Assembly: GCA_030041435.1 (NCBI GenBank)
Contig: JASHNW010000019.1
Coordinates: 62,001 to 126,000, forward strand
Length of the DNA stretch: 64,000 bases
Reading direction: 5' to 3'
DNA from: Acidobacteriaceae bacterium
Lineage (GTDB): Bacteria > Acidobacteriota > Terriglobia > Terriglobales > Acidobacteriaceae
How positions within the stretch are numbered: position 1 is the first letter of the stretch; each line of letters opens with the position of its first letter. Position numbers and translations under genes: made by a program. Shown one piece after another: positions 1-8,615 of this stretch. The notes beneath the pieces were generated by a model that saw nothing but the letters and a program-made list of their open reading frames with translations, was not told the origin of the DNA and did no database searches.

Positions 1-254
1 ATGACCAGCACCTCCCCGGCGCCCACCGTGATCGCACGGCCATCGCCCAGCGTGAACCGCAGCGCCCCCTGCAGGATGTAGGTGATCTGCTCGTTTTCGT
101 GGCTGTGCTCGGGCACCACGGCTCCGCGGCGCAGAGTCAGCCGCGCCAGCATGGCGCGCTCTCCGTAGACAAACTGGCGGTCGATCAGTGGATTCAGGGT
201 CTCGACGGGGATGGTGTGGAAGCTGGTGTATTGCAGTTGATTTTTCTCGGTCAA
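1..254 (-). CDS. Cupin-domain protein (3' part outside window)
   Basis: Only the first 84 codons are present; the gene runs off the left edge. The translation carries cupin motif 1: a glycine, then HSHENE, then a glycine about ten residues on (roughly residues 44-63), which forms a metal-binding beta-barrel half. The start chosen is TTG at 254, because a GGAG ribosome site lies a few bases upstream and no ATG is better placed. Small single-cupin proteins of this type are often dioxygenase-like or sugar-binding, but the substrate cannot be told from this fragment. It is divergent from the SDR gene that follows. Confidence 0.75.
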   Translation of the reverse strand, partial: MTEKNQLQYTSFHTIPVETLNPLIDRQFVYGERAMLARLTLRRGAVVPEHSHENEQITYILQGALRFTLGDGRAITVGAGEVLV

Positions 255-366
255 ACGCGCCTCCCGACTTCGATTTTCACGCTCGCAGCTGGTCGGCTGA
301 GTAGCCGCCGCTCCTGATCCCGGCAAGGAACTGGCTCGCCGGAATATCTGCACTATCATAGGGCGC

Positions 367-1155
367 ATGGAAACAGGACTGAAAGACCGGGTTGCGATTG
401 TGGCGGGATCCAGCCAGGGAATTGGCCGAGCCATTGCGCTGGCGTTTGCCGCCGAGGGAGCGCATGTCGCCCTGTGCGCGCGCCGCCGGGAAGTCCTCGA
501 TGTGGTCGCGGCCGAAGTGCGCAGCCGCTTTGGTGTGGACGCCTTCAGCCAGGCGCTCGACGTGAGCGACGATGCCGCCGTCCGCGCCTTTGTCGATGCC
601 GCACAGACCCACTTCAAACGCATCGACATTTGCGTTCCCAACGCCGGCGGACCGCCCGCCAAGCCCTTCCTCGCCACCACCATGGAGGAATGGGAGCGAG
701 CCTGGCAGCTGAACCTGCGCAGCACCGTCAGCTTTTGCCAGGCGGTTCTGCCGTATATGCAGCAGCGGCACTGGGGCCGCATCGTCACCCTCACTTCCTA
801 CACGGTCAAGCAGCCGGTGCCCGAGTTGGTGCTCTCCAACACCATCCGCGCCGGCGCAATGGGACTGGTGCGCTCGCTGGCCGGGCAGTTTGGGCGAGAC
901 GGCATTACGGTGAACAACGTCGGCCCCGGGTTCACGGCAACGAGCCGCTCCCGCAGCCTGCTGGAGACGCGGGCAAAGAGTCAGGGGGTGACGGTGGAGG
1001 TGGTGCAGGCCAATCTGGAGAAGGAAATCCCCGTCGGGCGCATGGCGACGCCGGAAGAAGTGGCCGCCATGTTCGTGTTTCTTGCATCGGAAGCGGCGGC
1101 CAGCGTGACCGGACAGACGTTCCTGGTGGACGGGGGGAGTTATAAGGGGCTGTGA
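367..1155 (+). CDS. SDR-family oxidoreductase with substituted YxxxK motif
   Basis: This is a 262-residue classical-length short-chain dehydrogenase. The NAD(P)-binding glycine motif GSSQGIG is at residues 14-20 and NAGG at 92-95. The catalytic Ser is at 144. The position 13 residues later, normally Tyr, is Ser157, and the position normally Lys is Arg161, so YxxxK reads SNTIR. The PG element after the active site is intact. The family usually reduces 3-oxoacyl or sugar-like carbonyls, and related divergent FabG-like proteins exist; whether this one catalyses redox chemistry is uncertain. It is transcribed alone, divergent from the cupin gene. Confidence 0.85.
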   Translation: METGLKDRVAIVAGSSQGIGRAIALAFAAEGAHVALCARRREVLDVVAAEVRSRFGVDAFSQALDVSDDAAVRAFVDAAQTHFKRIDICVPNAGGPPAKPFLATTMEEWERAWQLNLRSTVSFCQAVLPYMQQRHWGRIVTLTSYTVKQPVPELVLSNTIRAGAMGLVRSLAGQFGRDGITVNNVGPGFTATSRSRSLLETRAKSQGVTVEVVQANLEKEIPVGRMATPEEVAAMFVFLASEAAASVTGQTFLVDGGSYKGL

Positions 1156-1318
1156 GTCGACCGGTCCTGGCGCTCGTTTGCTTCCTCGCGGTCGAAGGCA
1201 AACCCCGTAGGCAGCGGACGCTGCAATTTGCGCAGCTTCCGAAGTACCCGCATCCTCATCCTGCGGCGAACAAGCTCTGCAAGCTTCCTAATTCCCATCT
1301 CGATTCCCATTTTGCCAC

Positions 1319-3361
1319 TTACTGATCCGCATCCGGCCGCTTATAGGGCGTCTGGATCCAGTGGCGCGCTTCGTTCAGCGCTCCCGCGGTGTTGTCGTTG
1401 GTCTGCAGCGCCTCGCGGTATTCCTGGACGGCGCGGTCGCGCTGGCCGGTCAGGTCGAAGATCTTGCCGATGGCGATGTGGCTCCAGACCTCCGTCCACC
1501 GCGGATCGTCGTCGCCGTTCAGGCAGTCGCGGTAGGCGTTGACCGCAGCCTGGTAATTGCGCATGGAGAACAGCAGCTCCCCAATGCGGTAGCTGGCCAG
1601 CGAGCTCTGCGGATTGGCCTTGAGCGCGTTCTGATATTGCTGCAGCGCACCGCCCGTGTCGCCCTGCGCAGCCAGCTGCTGCCCGCGCAGGATGTCGACG
1701 CGCACCTGCAGGTCGGACGTATTCTTCAGAATCCAGTCGTCGGGATCGATGACCACGCGGCGCGGGCGGCCGAAAGTATCGATGACATATTGCGAGTCGG
1801 TGCCCACTACGTCGATGCGCTGGTCGACCGTCTTGCCTTCGGTCTCAACACGGAGGTCCACCGGCATGTTGAACAGGTCCTGGTCGCTCTGGACCTCGCC
1901 AATGGTGCGGAATCCCTTGTTGTTGCCCAGCCGGTAAACGGCATAATTGTCGATGAAGTTCGGCGCGCCGGTGCCGTCGAGCCACTCGGCAAAGAACGGC
2001 GTCAGCTGCTGCTGCGACTGCTCTTCGGCCACTTTCTCAAATTCGCTCGTAGTAATGCCTTTGTCCTTGTACTCGCTGATCAGCGATTTCAGGATCTTTT
2101 CGAAACTGTCGTCGCCTACCTCCCAGCGCAGCATGTGATACACCAGCGCGCCCTTATCGAGCGTCATGGACTGAAACTGCGGCGAGTAGGCGGCCAGCGT
2201 TCCGGCGCTCGAAAGCGGGATGGTATCGTAAGCGAGCGCACCCGCCGAGACGTCCCCAATGGCCGACTCCAGAGCGCCATGGCCCTGGTCGTCCTCGAGG
2301 TACATCAGCTCGGCATAACGCGCCATGCCGTTGGTAATCCATGTATCGTTCAGCGTGGCCGGACTCACCTCGCTGCCCCACCACTGATGCGCCATGGTAT
2401 TGGCCAGCAGGCGGAAGGCGTTCTTGCCCCCGATGTAGGAGCCGGCGACCGCGGCGATTTCCGGAGCCCAGTAGGCCGGAACCGTGTCATCGGGCAGTTC
2501 GACGACGTTGATCTTAGTCGTGTCCGGAAGACCGAAGCTGCTCTCAAAATAGGTGAACTCGCGCAGCGCGGTTCCGGCGTAATCGGCCGCGACCGCTTTA
2601 TGCGCCGCGGTGGTGTAGATCTTGATGTTCGTGGCGCCCTGCACGGAGACGGGCGGCTCGAATTTGCCGGCAATGATCGTCCCCGGGAAGCCGGGCTTCG
2701 TCCAGCTGAAGTCCCACTCCTCTTCGCCGTTGCCGGCCGGCTTGGGTTCGCCGCTGCCGCCGCTGCCGATCACGCGATAGCCGGAGGGGATCTTCACGTG
2801 AATCTCAGCCGTGAACCGGTCGGTAGTATAGCCCGCCATTGGAAACCAGCGCGCCGCGTAGAGCAAATAGCTGATGGGATCGCCCACGTAGGCCAGCTTC
2901 AGGCCCTCCACCGGTCCGCCCTCCCCGCTTTCCAGCTCGCCGGAGTAGTGGAAGGTCCATGTCAGCGCCTGGCCCTTCGCCAGGGGCGTCTGCGGCGTCA
3001 CCACCAGCGTGGCATCGGGGCCGCGCGTGCCGTTCAGCGCCGCGCCGCTCGCGTCGGTCACTTTATCCACACGCAGCGCGCCGTGCAGGTCGAAAACCGC
3101 CGTCGGAATGTCTTCGAGCGGCGTAAACGTCACCTGGGTCGTGGCGTCCAGGGTGTGGTCCGCGGGATGAAGGTCCACGTCGATGGTGTACGCGGTGATG
3201 TTGAGTGTGGGCCTGGGGGCGACATTCTGCGCAGCCAGCCGCGCACCCGGCGCCAGGGCCAGCGCCAGCAGGGCGGCCAGCACGGCAACAGGCCGCGCAG
3301 CAGGGAGCGGCCGGAGCAGGGCGTTCGTTCTCACAGGCATCTCAATGGTCTTGTAGGTCAT
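1319..3361 (-). CDS. Exported M1-peptidase-like protein with C-terminal TPRs, metal site lost
   Basis: The 680-residue product has a hydrophobic export segment at about residues 22-45, an M1 aminopeptidase-like N-terminal beta domain and catalytic-like domain, and two to three TPR units at about residues 560-670. In active M1 enzymes the zinc site is HExxH followed 19 residues later by Glu. Here the aligned stretch is NTMAH (321-325) and the downstream position is Asn344, so two ligands and the general base are gone. The GxMEN substrate motif is also absent (YWAPE at 297-301). It is probably a periplasmic pseudo-peptidase or binding protein. Its ATG overlaps the lpxB stop by four bases, so the two genes are likely co-translated. 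Confidence 0.8.
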   Translation of the reverse strand: MTYKTIEMPVRTNALLRPLPAARPVAVLAALLALALAPGARLAAQNVAPRPTLNITAYTIDVDLHPADHTLDATTQVTFTPLEDIPTAVFDLHGALRVDKVTDASGAALNGTRGPDATLVVTPQTPLAKGQALTWTFHYSGELESGEGGPVEGLKLAYVGDPISYLLYAARWFPMAGYTTDRFTAEIHVKIPSGYRVIGSGGSGEPKPAGNGEEEWDFSWTKPGFPGTIIAGKFEPPVSVQGATNIKIYTTAAHKAVAADYAGTALREFTYFESSFGLPDTTKINVVELPDDTVPAYWAPEIAAVAGSYIGGKNAFRLLANTMAHQWWGSEVSPATLNDTWITNGMARYAELMYLEDDQGHGALESAIGDVSAGALAYDTIPLSSAGTLAAYSPQFQSMTLDKGALVYHMLRWEVGDDSFEKILKSLISEYKDKGITTSEFEKVAEEQSQQQLTPFFAEWLDGTGAPNFIDNYAVYRLGNNKGFRTIGEVQSDQDLFNMPVDLRVETEGKTVDQRIDVVGTDSQYVIDTFGRPRRVVIDPDDWILKNTSDLQVRVDILRGQQLAAQGDTGGALQQYQNALKANPQSSLASYRIGELLFSMRNYQAAVNAYRDCLNGDDDPRWTEVWSHIAIGKIFDLTGQRDRAVQEYREALQTNDNTAGALNEARHWIQTPYKRPDADQ

Positions 3362-4557
3362 GGAACCGGGCTCTGTCTTTCCTCAAGCGTCGATGAATGT
3401 CGCAGCAACTGCATGGTCACCTGGGCCACACGCCCGATTGCACTGTCGTCGCATCGCAGCATGTCTCCCACCCGCCGCAGGCACGACTGCATCTGCGCCC
3501 TCGCCTGATCGTTTTCCAGCAGCGCTCTGAGGTGTGAGACGACTTCTTCAGCCGTAAAGTCACCCTGAATCAGTTCGGGTACGATGCGTTTTCCGGCGAT
3601 CAGGTTCACCATGGCCACGTGGGGCACGTCCACTACCCGCTTCGCCACGGCGTAGCTGAGCGGGGATATCCGATATACCACGATAAATGGATTGCCGATC
3701 AGAGCGGCCTCCACCGTCGCAGTTCCGCTGGCCACCACGCTGGCCCGTGCATGATGCAGCACCGCGCGGGCGTCCTCCACCAGGGTGATGCGCAGCGGTC
3801 TGGACTGGGCAGCAACCAGCTCCGCGAGCAGCGCGCGAATGTGGTCGCGCTGCGGAGGGGTGAGCGTCGGGGCCAGGGGCAGCAGGAACTCGGCGTCGAA
3901 GTGCAGAAGAGCGGCCGCACGCACCATCTCCGGTAAGTTGAGCCGAATCTCCTTGCCCCGGCTCCCCGGCAGCAGCCCGACCCAGGTCTTGGACGCGTCG
4001 AGACCGGACTGGCGAGCAAATTCCTCGCGCGTGACGGTTGGCGGATCCATTTCCGCCAGGGGATGGCCGACGAACTCGGCGTCGACTCCGCGATCGTGAT
4101 AGAAGCGCTCCTCGAAGGGAAAGATCACCAGCATGCGATCCACGTACCGCTGCACGCTGCGGACGCGGTGCTTCTTCCAGGCCCACAGCTGCGGGCTGAC
4201 GAAGTAGATAACCGGTACGCCCTGGCGGCTGAGATGGCGGGCCAGGGAGAGGTTCACGTCGGGAAAATCGATCAGGATGGCCGCGTCCGGCTTCTCCGCG
4301 GCGATCGCTGCCCGCAGCCGGCGATACTCCCGGTAAATCCGCGGCATGTGCCGGACGACTTCCGTGATGCCCATGACAGCCACGTCTTCGGAGCGCACGA
4401 CAGGGCGGAAGCCGAGCGCCTCCATGCGCCGTCCGCCGAGCCCGAAGAACTCCGCATCCGGCTCCAGCGCGCGCAGGGCTGTAATCAGCAGCGTGCCGTA
4501 GTGTTCGCCGCTGGCTTCACCGGCTGAAAGGAAAATCCTGGGGCTGGAATTCGTCAT
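3358..4557 (-). CDS. lpxB: Lipid-A-disaccharide synthase
   Basis: LpxB condenses UDP-2,3-diacylglucosamine with lipid X at the inner membrane to form lipid A disaccharide. The 399-residue product has the family hallmarks: the N-terminal SAGEASGE stretch, FFGLGG, the IDFPDVN segment and FVSPQLWAWK, followed by VGHPL. Length matches the family (about 380). The start chosen is ATG 4557, since the family always begins a few residues before SAGE; the upstream in-frame codons have no homology. It lies 97 bases downstream of the ABC exporter gene in the same orientation and overlaps the next gene by ATGA. It shows that the host makes lipopolysaccharide. Confidence 0.97.
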   Translation of the reverse strand: MTNSSPRIFLSAGEASGEHYGTLLITALRALEPDAEFFGLGGRRMEALGFRPVVRSEDVAVMGITEVVRHMPRIYREYRRLRAAIAAEKPDAAILIDFPDVNLSLARHLSRQGVPVIYFVSPQLWAWKKHRVRSVQRYVDRMLVIFPFEERFYHDRGVDAEFVGHPLAEMDPPTVTREEFARQSGLDASKTWVGLLPGSRGKEIRLNLPEMVRAAALLHFDAEFLLPLAPTLTPPQRDHIRALLAELVAAQSRPLRITLVEDARAVLHHARASVVASGTATVEAALIGNPFIVVYRISPLSYAVAKRVVDVPHVAMVNLIAGKRIVPELIQGDFTAEEVVSHLRALLENDQARAQMQSCLRRVGDMLRCDDSAIGRVAQVTMQLLRHSSTLEERQSPVP

Positions 4558-4654
4558 GCGCGAAGGCTTCGCATCGAGTTTATCCCGCCCGCTATTGGAC
4601 CAGCCCTGACAAACCGCACACCTTCTCGCCGCGAACAAAATCCGGTCGCGATCC

Positions 4655-6727
4655 TCAGTCCATGGCCAGCGAGGGCGTGAGCCCACTCGATGGTTCTGCC
4701 AGCTCCTGGTCCTTGTACTGGAGCTGATAGAGCTTCCAGTAGATTCCCTTCACCGCCAGCAGCTCCTGGTGCGAGCCGATCTCGCGCAGCTGGCCGCGAT
4801 GCATCACCAGAATCACGTCGGCCCGCTGCACCGTCGAAAGGCGATGCGCGATCACGACGGATGTCCGGCCCTCGACCATGCGCTCCAGAGCGGCGCGCAC
4901 GCGATATTCCGTGTCGGTATCGACGCTGGAGGTTGCCTCGTCGAGAATCAGAATCCCGGGCCGGTGCGCCAGGGCACGGGCAAAGTTGATGAGCTGCTTC
5001 TGCCCCGTCGACAGCCCGGCGCCGCGCTCGCGCAGCGGCTCCGTATAGGTGCCGGGAAGAGTCTGGATAAAGTCGTCGACGTTGACCTGCTCCGCGGCGA
5101 GGCGCATTTCCTGGTCGGTGATGCGTTCGGTGCCGAGCCGGATGTTATCGGCCACGGTGCCGCTGAACAGGAACGGGTCCTGCAGCACGACGCCGAAGCG
5201 CTGGCGCAGGCGGGTCAGGTCCTGCTCGCGGACATCGACGCCGTCGACCAGGATCTGGCCGTGCTGCACATCGTAAAAGCGCATCATCAGGCTGGTGATG
5301 GTGGTCTTGCCCGCCCCGGTGTGCCCCACGATGGCTGCTGTTTGATTAGGCGAGAGGACGAACGAGACGCCGCGCATCACCCACTCGATCTCGGCCATCG
5401 CAGCCAGCTCCGCGGGGGTGGCCACCGCGATGCGCGCAGCCGTTGCGGGGTCGAGCCGCTGGTAGGTGAACCACACATCGCGGAACTCGATGCGCCCCGA
5501 TCCATCCCCCGCCTTTGGGTGGGCGGGAGAGACAATTTCCGGAGCCGTATCCAGCAGCTTGAAAACGCGCTCGCTGGCCGCCATGGCCGCCTGCAGGATG
5601 TTGTATTTCTCGCTCAGGTCCTGAATGGGCCGGAAGAAGCGCTGCGCATACTGCATGAAGCCGACCAGCGTGCCGAGATAGACGGTGTGGCGCAGCACGC
5701 CGCCGCCGCCCATCCAGATGATGATGGCGATGGCCACCGAGCTGAGCAGCTCAACAGCCGGATAGTAGAGCGCGTAGGCGAGGATGTTGTCCTTGAACGC
5801 CTCGAGGTGCGTGCGATTGATGGCGGAAAAATCGCGAAAGGCCCGCTGCTGGCGGTTGAACAGCTGCACCAGCGGCATGCCCGTGACGTACTCCTGCGTA
5901 AACGCATTGATGCGGGCGATGGCCACGCGAATCCGCCGGTACGACTCGCGCACGTACTTCCGGAAAATGCGCGTGACCAGCAGGATCAGCGGCAGCACCG
6001 AAAACGCCATCAGCGCCAGCCACCACTTCATCCGCATCATGACGAAGACGATCGCCGCCAGCACGAAAACGTCTTCAAAGATGGCGAAGACGCCCGAGGT
6101 GAACATCTCGTTCAGCGCGTCCACGTCGGTCGTCAGGCGTGTGACCAGGCGGCCCACCGGATTGCGGTCGTAGAAGCCCACGTGCATCCGCTGCAAGTGG
6201 CGGAAGATCTGGCTGCGCAGGTCGAACATCACCTTCTGGCCGGTCCATTGCATCAGCCAGGTTTGCATGGCCTCGAGGCCGTAGCTCATCAGCAGCGCCG
6301 CCAGCCAGACTCCTGTCAGTTCGGTGATGCCGGTCCAGGCCCCGCCGTTCGCGTACGGGCTCAGCCAATGCGCGATCCACGGATGAGCCTGCACGCCGCG
6401 CGCCGCCTGGATCGCAGCTTCCTGCGGCGTCTTTTGCGTGGCCGGGACCAGGTAGAGATCGACCGCGACCATGGTCAGCCAGGGCCCGAGGACATCGGCT
6501 CCGGCCTTGAGCAGGATCGCGACAATTGAGGCGAAGCAGGCCCATTTGTAGGGGTACAGATAGGTGATGAGCCGCCGCATGAGCCGGCTGTCGTAGGCCT
6601 TGCCGAGGACTTCTTCTTCCTGGGGACCGGAGCCGGGTTTGGCAGCCGGCTTCTTCTCCGCATCGGCGGGCCGCCCCGGCGCCTGCACGCCCGCCCCGGT
6701 CCCGGATTTGCCGTCTGCGCCGGACAT
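4655..6727 (-). CDS. ABC-type multidrug/lipid exporter, fused TMD-NBD half transporter
   Basis: The 690-residue protein has a charged Pro/Lys-rich N-terminus (1-40), a six-helix ABC exporter membrane domain (about 50-370) and a nucleotide-binding domain. Walker A GHTGAGKTT lies near residue 466, the signature is LSTGQ instead of LSGGQ near 570, Walker B ILILDEATSS is near 590, and the H-loop is IAHRLS. It works as a homodimer or heterodimer exporting hydrophobic compounds or lipids. Position upstream of lpxB suggests an MsbA-like lipid A flippase, but the same architecture serves multidrug exporters, so the substrate is inferred only. No partner half-transporter is nearby. Confidence 0.9.
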   Translation of the reverse strand: MSGADGKSGTGAGVQAPGRPADAEKKPAAKPGSGPQEEEVLGKAYDSRLMRRLITYLYPYKWACFASIVAILLKAGADVLGPWLTMVAVDLYLVPATQKTPQEAAIQAARGVQAHPWIAHWLSPYANGGAWTGITELTGVWLAALLMSYGLEAMQTWLMQWTGQKVMFDLRSQIFRHLQRMHVGFYDRNPVGRLVTRLTTDVDALNEMFTSGVFAIFEDVFVLAAIVFVMMRMKWWLALMAFSVLPLILLVTRIFRKYVRESYRRIRVAIARINAFTQEYVTGMPLVQLFNRQQRAFRDFSAINRTHLEAFKDNILAYALYYPAVELLSSVAIAIIIWMGGGGVLRHTVYLGTLVGFMQYAQRFFRPIQDLSEKYNILQAAMAASERVFKLLDTAPEIVSPAHPKAGDGSGRIEFRDVWFTYQRLDPATAARIAVATPAELAAMAEIEWVMRGVSFVLSPNQTAAIVGHTGAGKTTITSLMMRFYDVQHGQILVDGVDVREQDLTRLRQRFGVVLQDPFLFSGTVADNIRLGTERITDQEMRLAAEQVNVDDFIQTLPGTYTEPLRERGAGLSTGQKQLINFARALAHRPGILILDEATSSVDTDTEYRVRAALERMVEGRTSVVIAHRLSTVQRADVILVMHRGQLREIGSHQELLAVKGIYWKLYQLQYKDQELAEPSSGLTPSLAMD

Positions 6728-6829
6728 GAATACCCTTCCTCATCTTACCGGGAAGAAAGAACCGGTCCGAGCATCAGCAATTGCCAGAGCCCCGGTGTTT
6801 GCACAAGGACACGATCTCCCACATTTGGG

Positions 6830-6845
6830 ATATACTGATGTATAT
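6830..6845. promoter_or_regulatory. Palindromic operator upstream of vapBC, with -10-like element
   Basis: A perfect inverted repeat, ATATAC-TGAT-GTATAT, lies 24 bases upstream of the vapB start. TATACT inside it is a good -10 hexamer. VapB/AbrB-type antitoxins bind such palindromes over their own promoter, so this is probably the autorepression site. The -35 element is not clear. Confidence 0.55.
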
Positions 6846-6869
6846 GCAAGATCGGAACAGGTGATAACG

Positions 6870-7112
6870 ATGCAAAGAACGGCCAGGGTGTTTATGAATA
6901 ACCGCAGCCAGGCTATCCGTCTGCCCAAAGATTTCCAGGTCAAAGCCAGGGAAGTCTTCATTCGTAAATCCGGCGACGAGATCGTACTTTCCCCGCGGCC
7001 TGCGGATTGGTCAGCATATCTCGAGAAGGGCCCGGTGGCGTCTCCCACATTTATGGATACCGTGGAGGACTTGCCCGTGCAGGAGCGGGAGTTCCAGGAG
7101 CGCGAGTTTTAG
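6870..7112 (+). CDS. vapB: Type II antitoxin, VapB family
   Basis: An 80-residue protein whose N-terminus (NNRSQAIRLPKDF at about 10-22) is the SpoVT/AbrB-type DNA-binding fold of VapB antitoxins; the C-terminal tail is acidic (repeated QEREF) and would wrap the toxin. ATG 6870 is chosen because family members begin a few residues before the NRSQ motif; the frame is open further upstream only because it runs antisense to the ABC gene. It neutralises the toxin encoded immediately downstream and should repress the operon through the palindrome upstream. Confidence 0.9.
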   Translation: MQRTARVFMNNRSQAIRLPKDFQVKAREVFIRKSGDEIVLSPRPADWSAYLEKGPVASPTFMDTVEDLPVQEREFQEREF

Positions 7113-7526
7113 ATGCCGCGCTACATGCTGGACACGGACACCTGCTCTTTCATCATCCGGCGCTCCCACCCCTCATTGATCAACAAGCTCCAGCACATCC
7201 CCATCGACGACGTATTTATATCGGTCATCAGCAAAGCGGAACTCTTGTATGGAGTCGCGATCTCTCCGCGACGCAAGCAGGATGAGGCAGCGGTTCAATT
7301 CTTTCTGCGCCACGTTGAGGTGCTGGATTTCACCGACGACGTCGCAGCGCACTATGCACAGATTCGAGCGGACCTCAAAGTCCGCGGCGCAATGATCGGC
7401 GCTAACGATCTGCTGCTGGCTGCTCACGCGCGTGCTCTGGGCCTCATCCTGGTGACCAACAACACTCAGGAATTCGGGCGCGTCCGCGGACTTTCTGTCG
7501 AGAACTGGGCTTTGCCCAGGACATAA
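7113..7526 (+). CDS. vapC: VapC-type PIN-domain ribonuclease toxin
   Basis: A 137-residue PIN domain. The metal-binding acids are visible: Asp7 in MLDTDT, Glu43 in SKAELLYG and Asp99 in GANDLLLAAHA, with a TNN segment at 115-117. VapC enzymes cleave specific RNAs, usually tRNA or the 23S sarcin-ricin loop, when released from VapB. The ATG follows the vapB stop TAG with no gap, giving strict co-translation. All key residues are present, so the toxin looks active. Confidence 0.93.
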   Translation: MPRYMLDTDTCSFIIRRSHPSLINKLQHIPIDDVFISVISKAELLYGVAISPRRKQDEAAVQFFLRHVEVLDFTDDVAAHYAQIRADLKVRGAMIGANDLLLAAHARALGLILVTNNTQEFGRVRGLSVENWALPRT

Positions 7527-7673
7527 ACATCCCGCTCGAGCGGGGAAGGCTCTTCGGCCTGCGCAACGGCGATGCCCTTTCCTGTGCTTGACATCTGCGG
7601 TTCGAGCAAGCAAACTTCGCCTACGGGCAAAATGCCCCGGAAACGGCGCGATTTGCGAAGCGAGGATCGGCAT

Positions 7674-8114
7674 TTGACAGGACAGCAGGCAAGCCGCATC
7701 ACCTACACTCTGGATTCCTCGCTGGACAGCGTGAATAAAGTCGAGCAGACCGCGGAACAGATGGCCCGCAAGGCGGGCGTGGACGAGGACGAAATCTTCC
7801 GCATCTCCATGGCGGTGCGCGAAGCAGCGGTGAATGCGGTGCTCCATGGCAATGCTTACGATCCGGACAAGCGCATGACGGCCTCCTTCGAAAACACCGG
7901 CGCGGACCTGGTAATCCGCATTACCGACGAAGGCAAGGGGCTCGATCCGGCGACGCTGCCCGATCCCCTCGCTCCGGAGAATTTGCTGCGCGGCTCCGGC
8001 CGCGGCATCTTCCTCATTCGCTCGTTTATGGATGAGGTACACTTCAGGCAACTGCATCCCGGAACCGAGCTGACGCTGATCAAGCACCTGGGAACCGCTC
8101 CAACCGGCGCCTAA
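7674..8114 (+). CDS. RsbW/SpoIIAB-like anti-sigma factor serine kinase
   Basis: A HATPase_c_2 domain with the N-box [11 protein letters not shown], the DEGKG ATP-lid motif and GRGIFLI near the C-terminus. Such proteins bind a sigma factor or other partner and phosphorylate an STAS-domain antagonist. TTG 7674 is chosen because GAGGA lies eight bases upstream and the 146-residue product matches family length; ATGs at 7572 and 7632 are in frame but have no ribosome site. The STAS antagonist gene follows after 38 bases. No sigma factor or PP2C phosphatase gene is nearby, so the output of the switch is unknown. Confidence 0.85.
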   Translation: MTGQQASRITYTLDSSLDSVNKVEQTAEQMARKAGVDEDEIFRISMAVREAAVNAVLHGNAYDPDKRMTASFENTGADLVIRITDEGKGLDPATLPDPLAPENLLRGSGRGIFLIRSFMDEVHFRQLHPGTELTLIKHLGTAPTGA

Positions 8115-8137
8115 AAATATCCGCAGTACAAGCTTCC

Positions 8138-8144
8138 AAGGAGG
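8138..8144 (+). promoter_or_regulatory. Strong ribosome binding site of the STAS gene
   Basis: AAGGAGG, a full Shine-Dalgarno match, sits eight bases before GTG 8153 and decides that start; the ATG at 8159 is then too far for optimal spacing. It suggests the antagonist is made in excess of the upstream kinase. Confidence 0.7.
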
Positions 8145-8152
8145 AATTTCTC

Positions 8153-8503
8153 GTGAGCATGAAAATCAGCACCCGTCAGGTGGACGGGGTTACCATTCTG
8201 GACCTGGGCGGCCGGATTACCCTCGGCGAGGGGAGCGTACAGTTGCGCGACTCGGTCCGCGATCTGCTCGGCAAAGGGCAAAAGAAGATTCTTCTCAATC
8301 TGGGCGAAGTGAACTACATCGACAGCTCGGGCATCGGCGAACTGGTCAGCGCCTACACCACCGTCCGCAACCAGGGCGGAGAACTGAAGCTCCTGAACCT
8401 GACGCGCAAGGTGCACGACCTGCTGCAGATTACCAAGCTCTACACCGTCTTCGACGTGAAAGACGATGAAGCCAGCGCCATCGCTGCGTACTCGCAGGCG
8501 TAG
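8153..8503 (+). CDS. Anti-sigma factor antagonist, STAS domain (RsbV/SpoIIAA-like)
   Basis: A 116-residue single STAS domain. The phosphorylation loop [10 protein letters not shown] is at about 55-64, with Ser58/Ser59 as the target of an RsbW-like kinase. In the unphosphorylated state such proteins pull the anti-sigma kinase off its partner. It lies 38 bases downstream of the matching kinase gene and before a strong hairpin terminator, so the two form a two-gene transcription unit. Confidence 0.93.
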   Translation: MSMKISTRQVDGVTILDLGGRITLGEGSVQLRDSVRDLLGKGQKKILLNLGEVNYIDSSGIGELVSAYTTVRNQGGELKLLNLTRKVHDLLQITKLYTVFDVKDDEASAIAAYSQA

Positions 8504-8520
8504 AGCACGCTCTCAAACAT

Positions 8521-8551
8521 AAAAAGGCTGCCCTGCGGGGCAGCCTTTTTT
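8521..8551. terminator. Bidirectional intrinsic terminator
   Basis: A hairpin with the arms AAAAAGGCTGCCC and GGGCAGCCTTTTT, followed by T residues on either strand. It sits between the convergent STAS gene and the ThyX-like gene and can stop transcription from both. Confidence 0.9.
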
Positions 8552-8615
8552 GCCTGGGACGCATTTGGCGCCATTCCCGAATGCCGCCTTCCACAGCCGC
8601 TGACCTTTTCCCAGG

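Noticed and set aside
1361-3508. Long open frame on the plus strand opposite the M1-like gene
   Set aside because: It is the mirror of a GC-rich gene with strong codon bias; its translation shows no domain and it lacks a ribosome site.
4769-6529. Long open frame opposite the ABC exporter gene
   Set aside because: His/Arg/Gln-rich translation without motifs, fully antisense to a gene with all ABC motifs.
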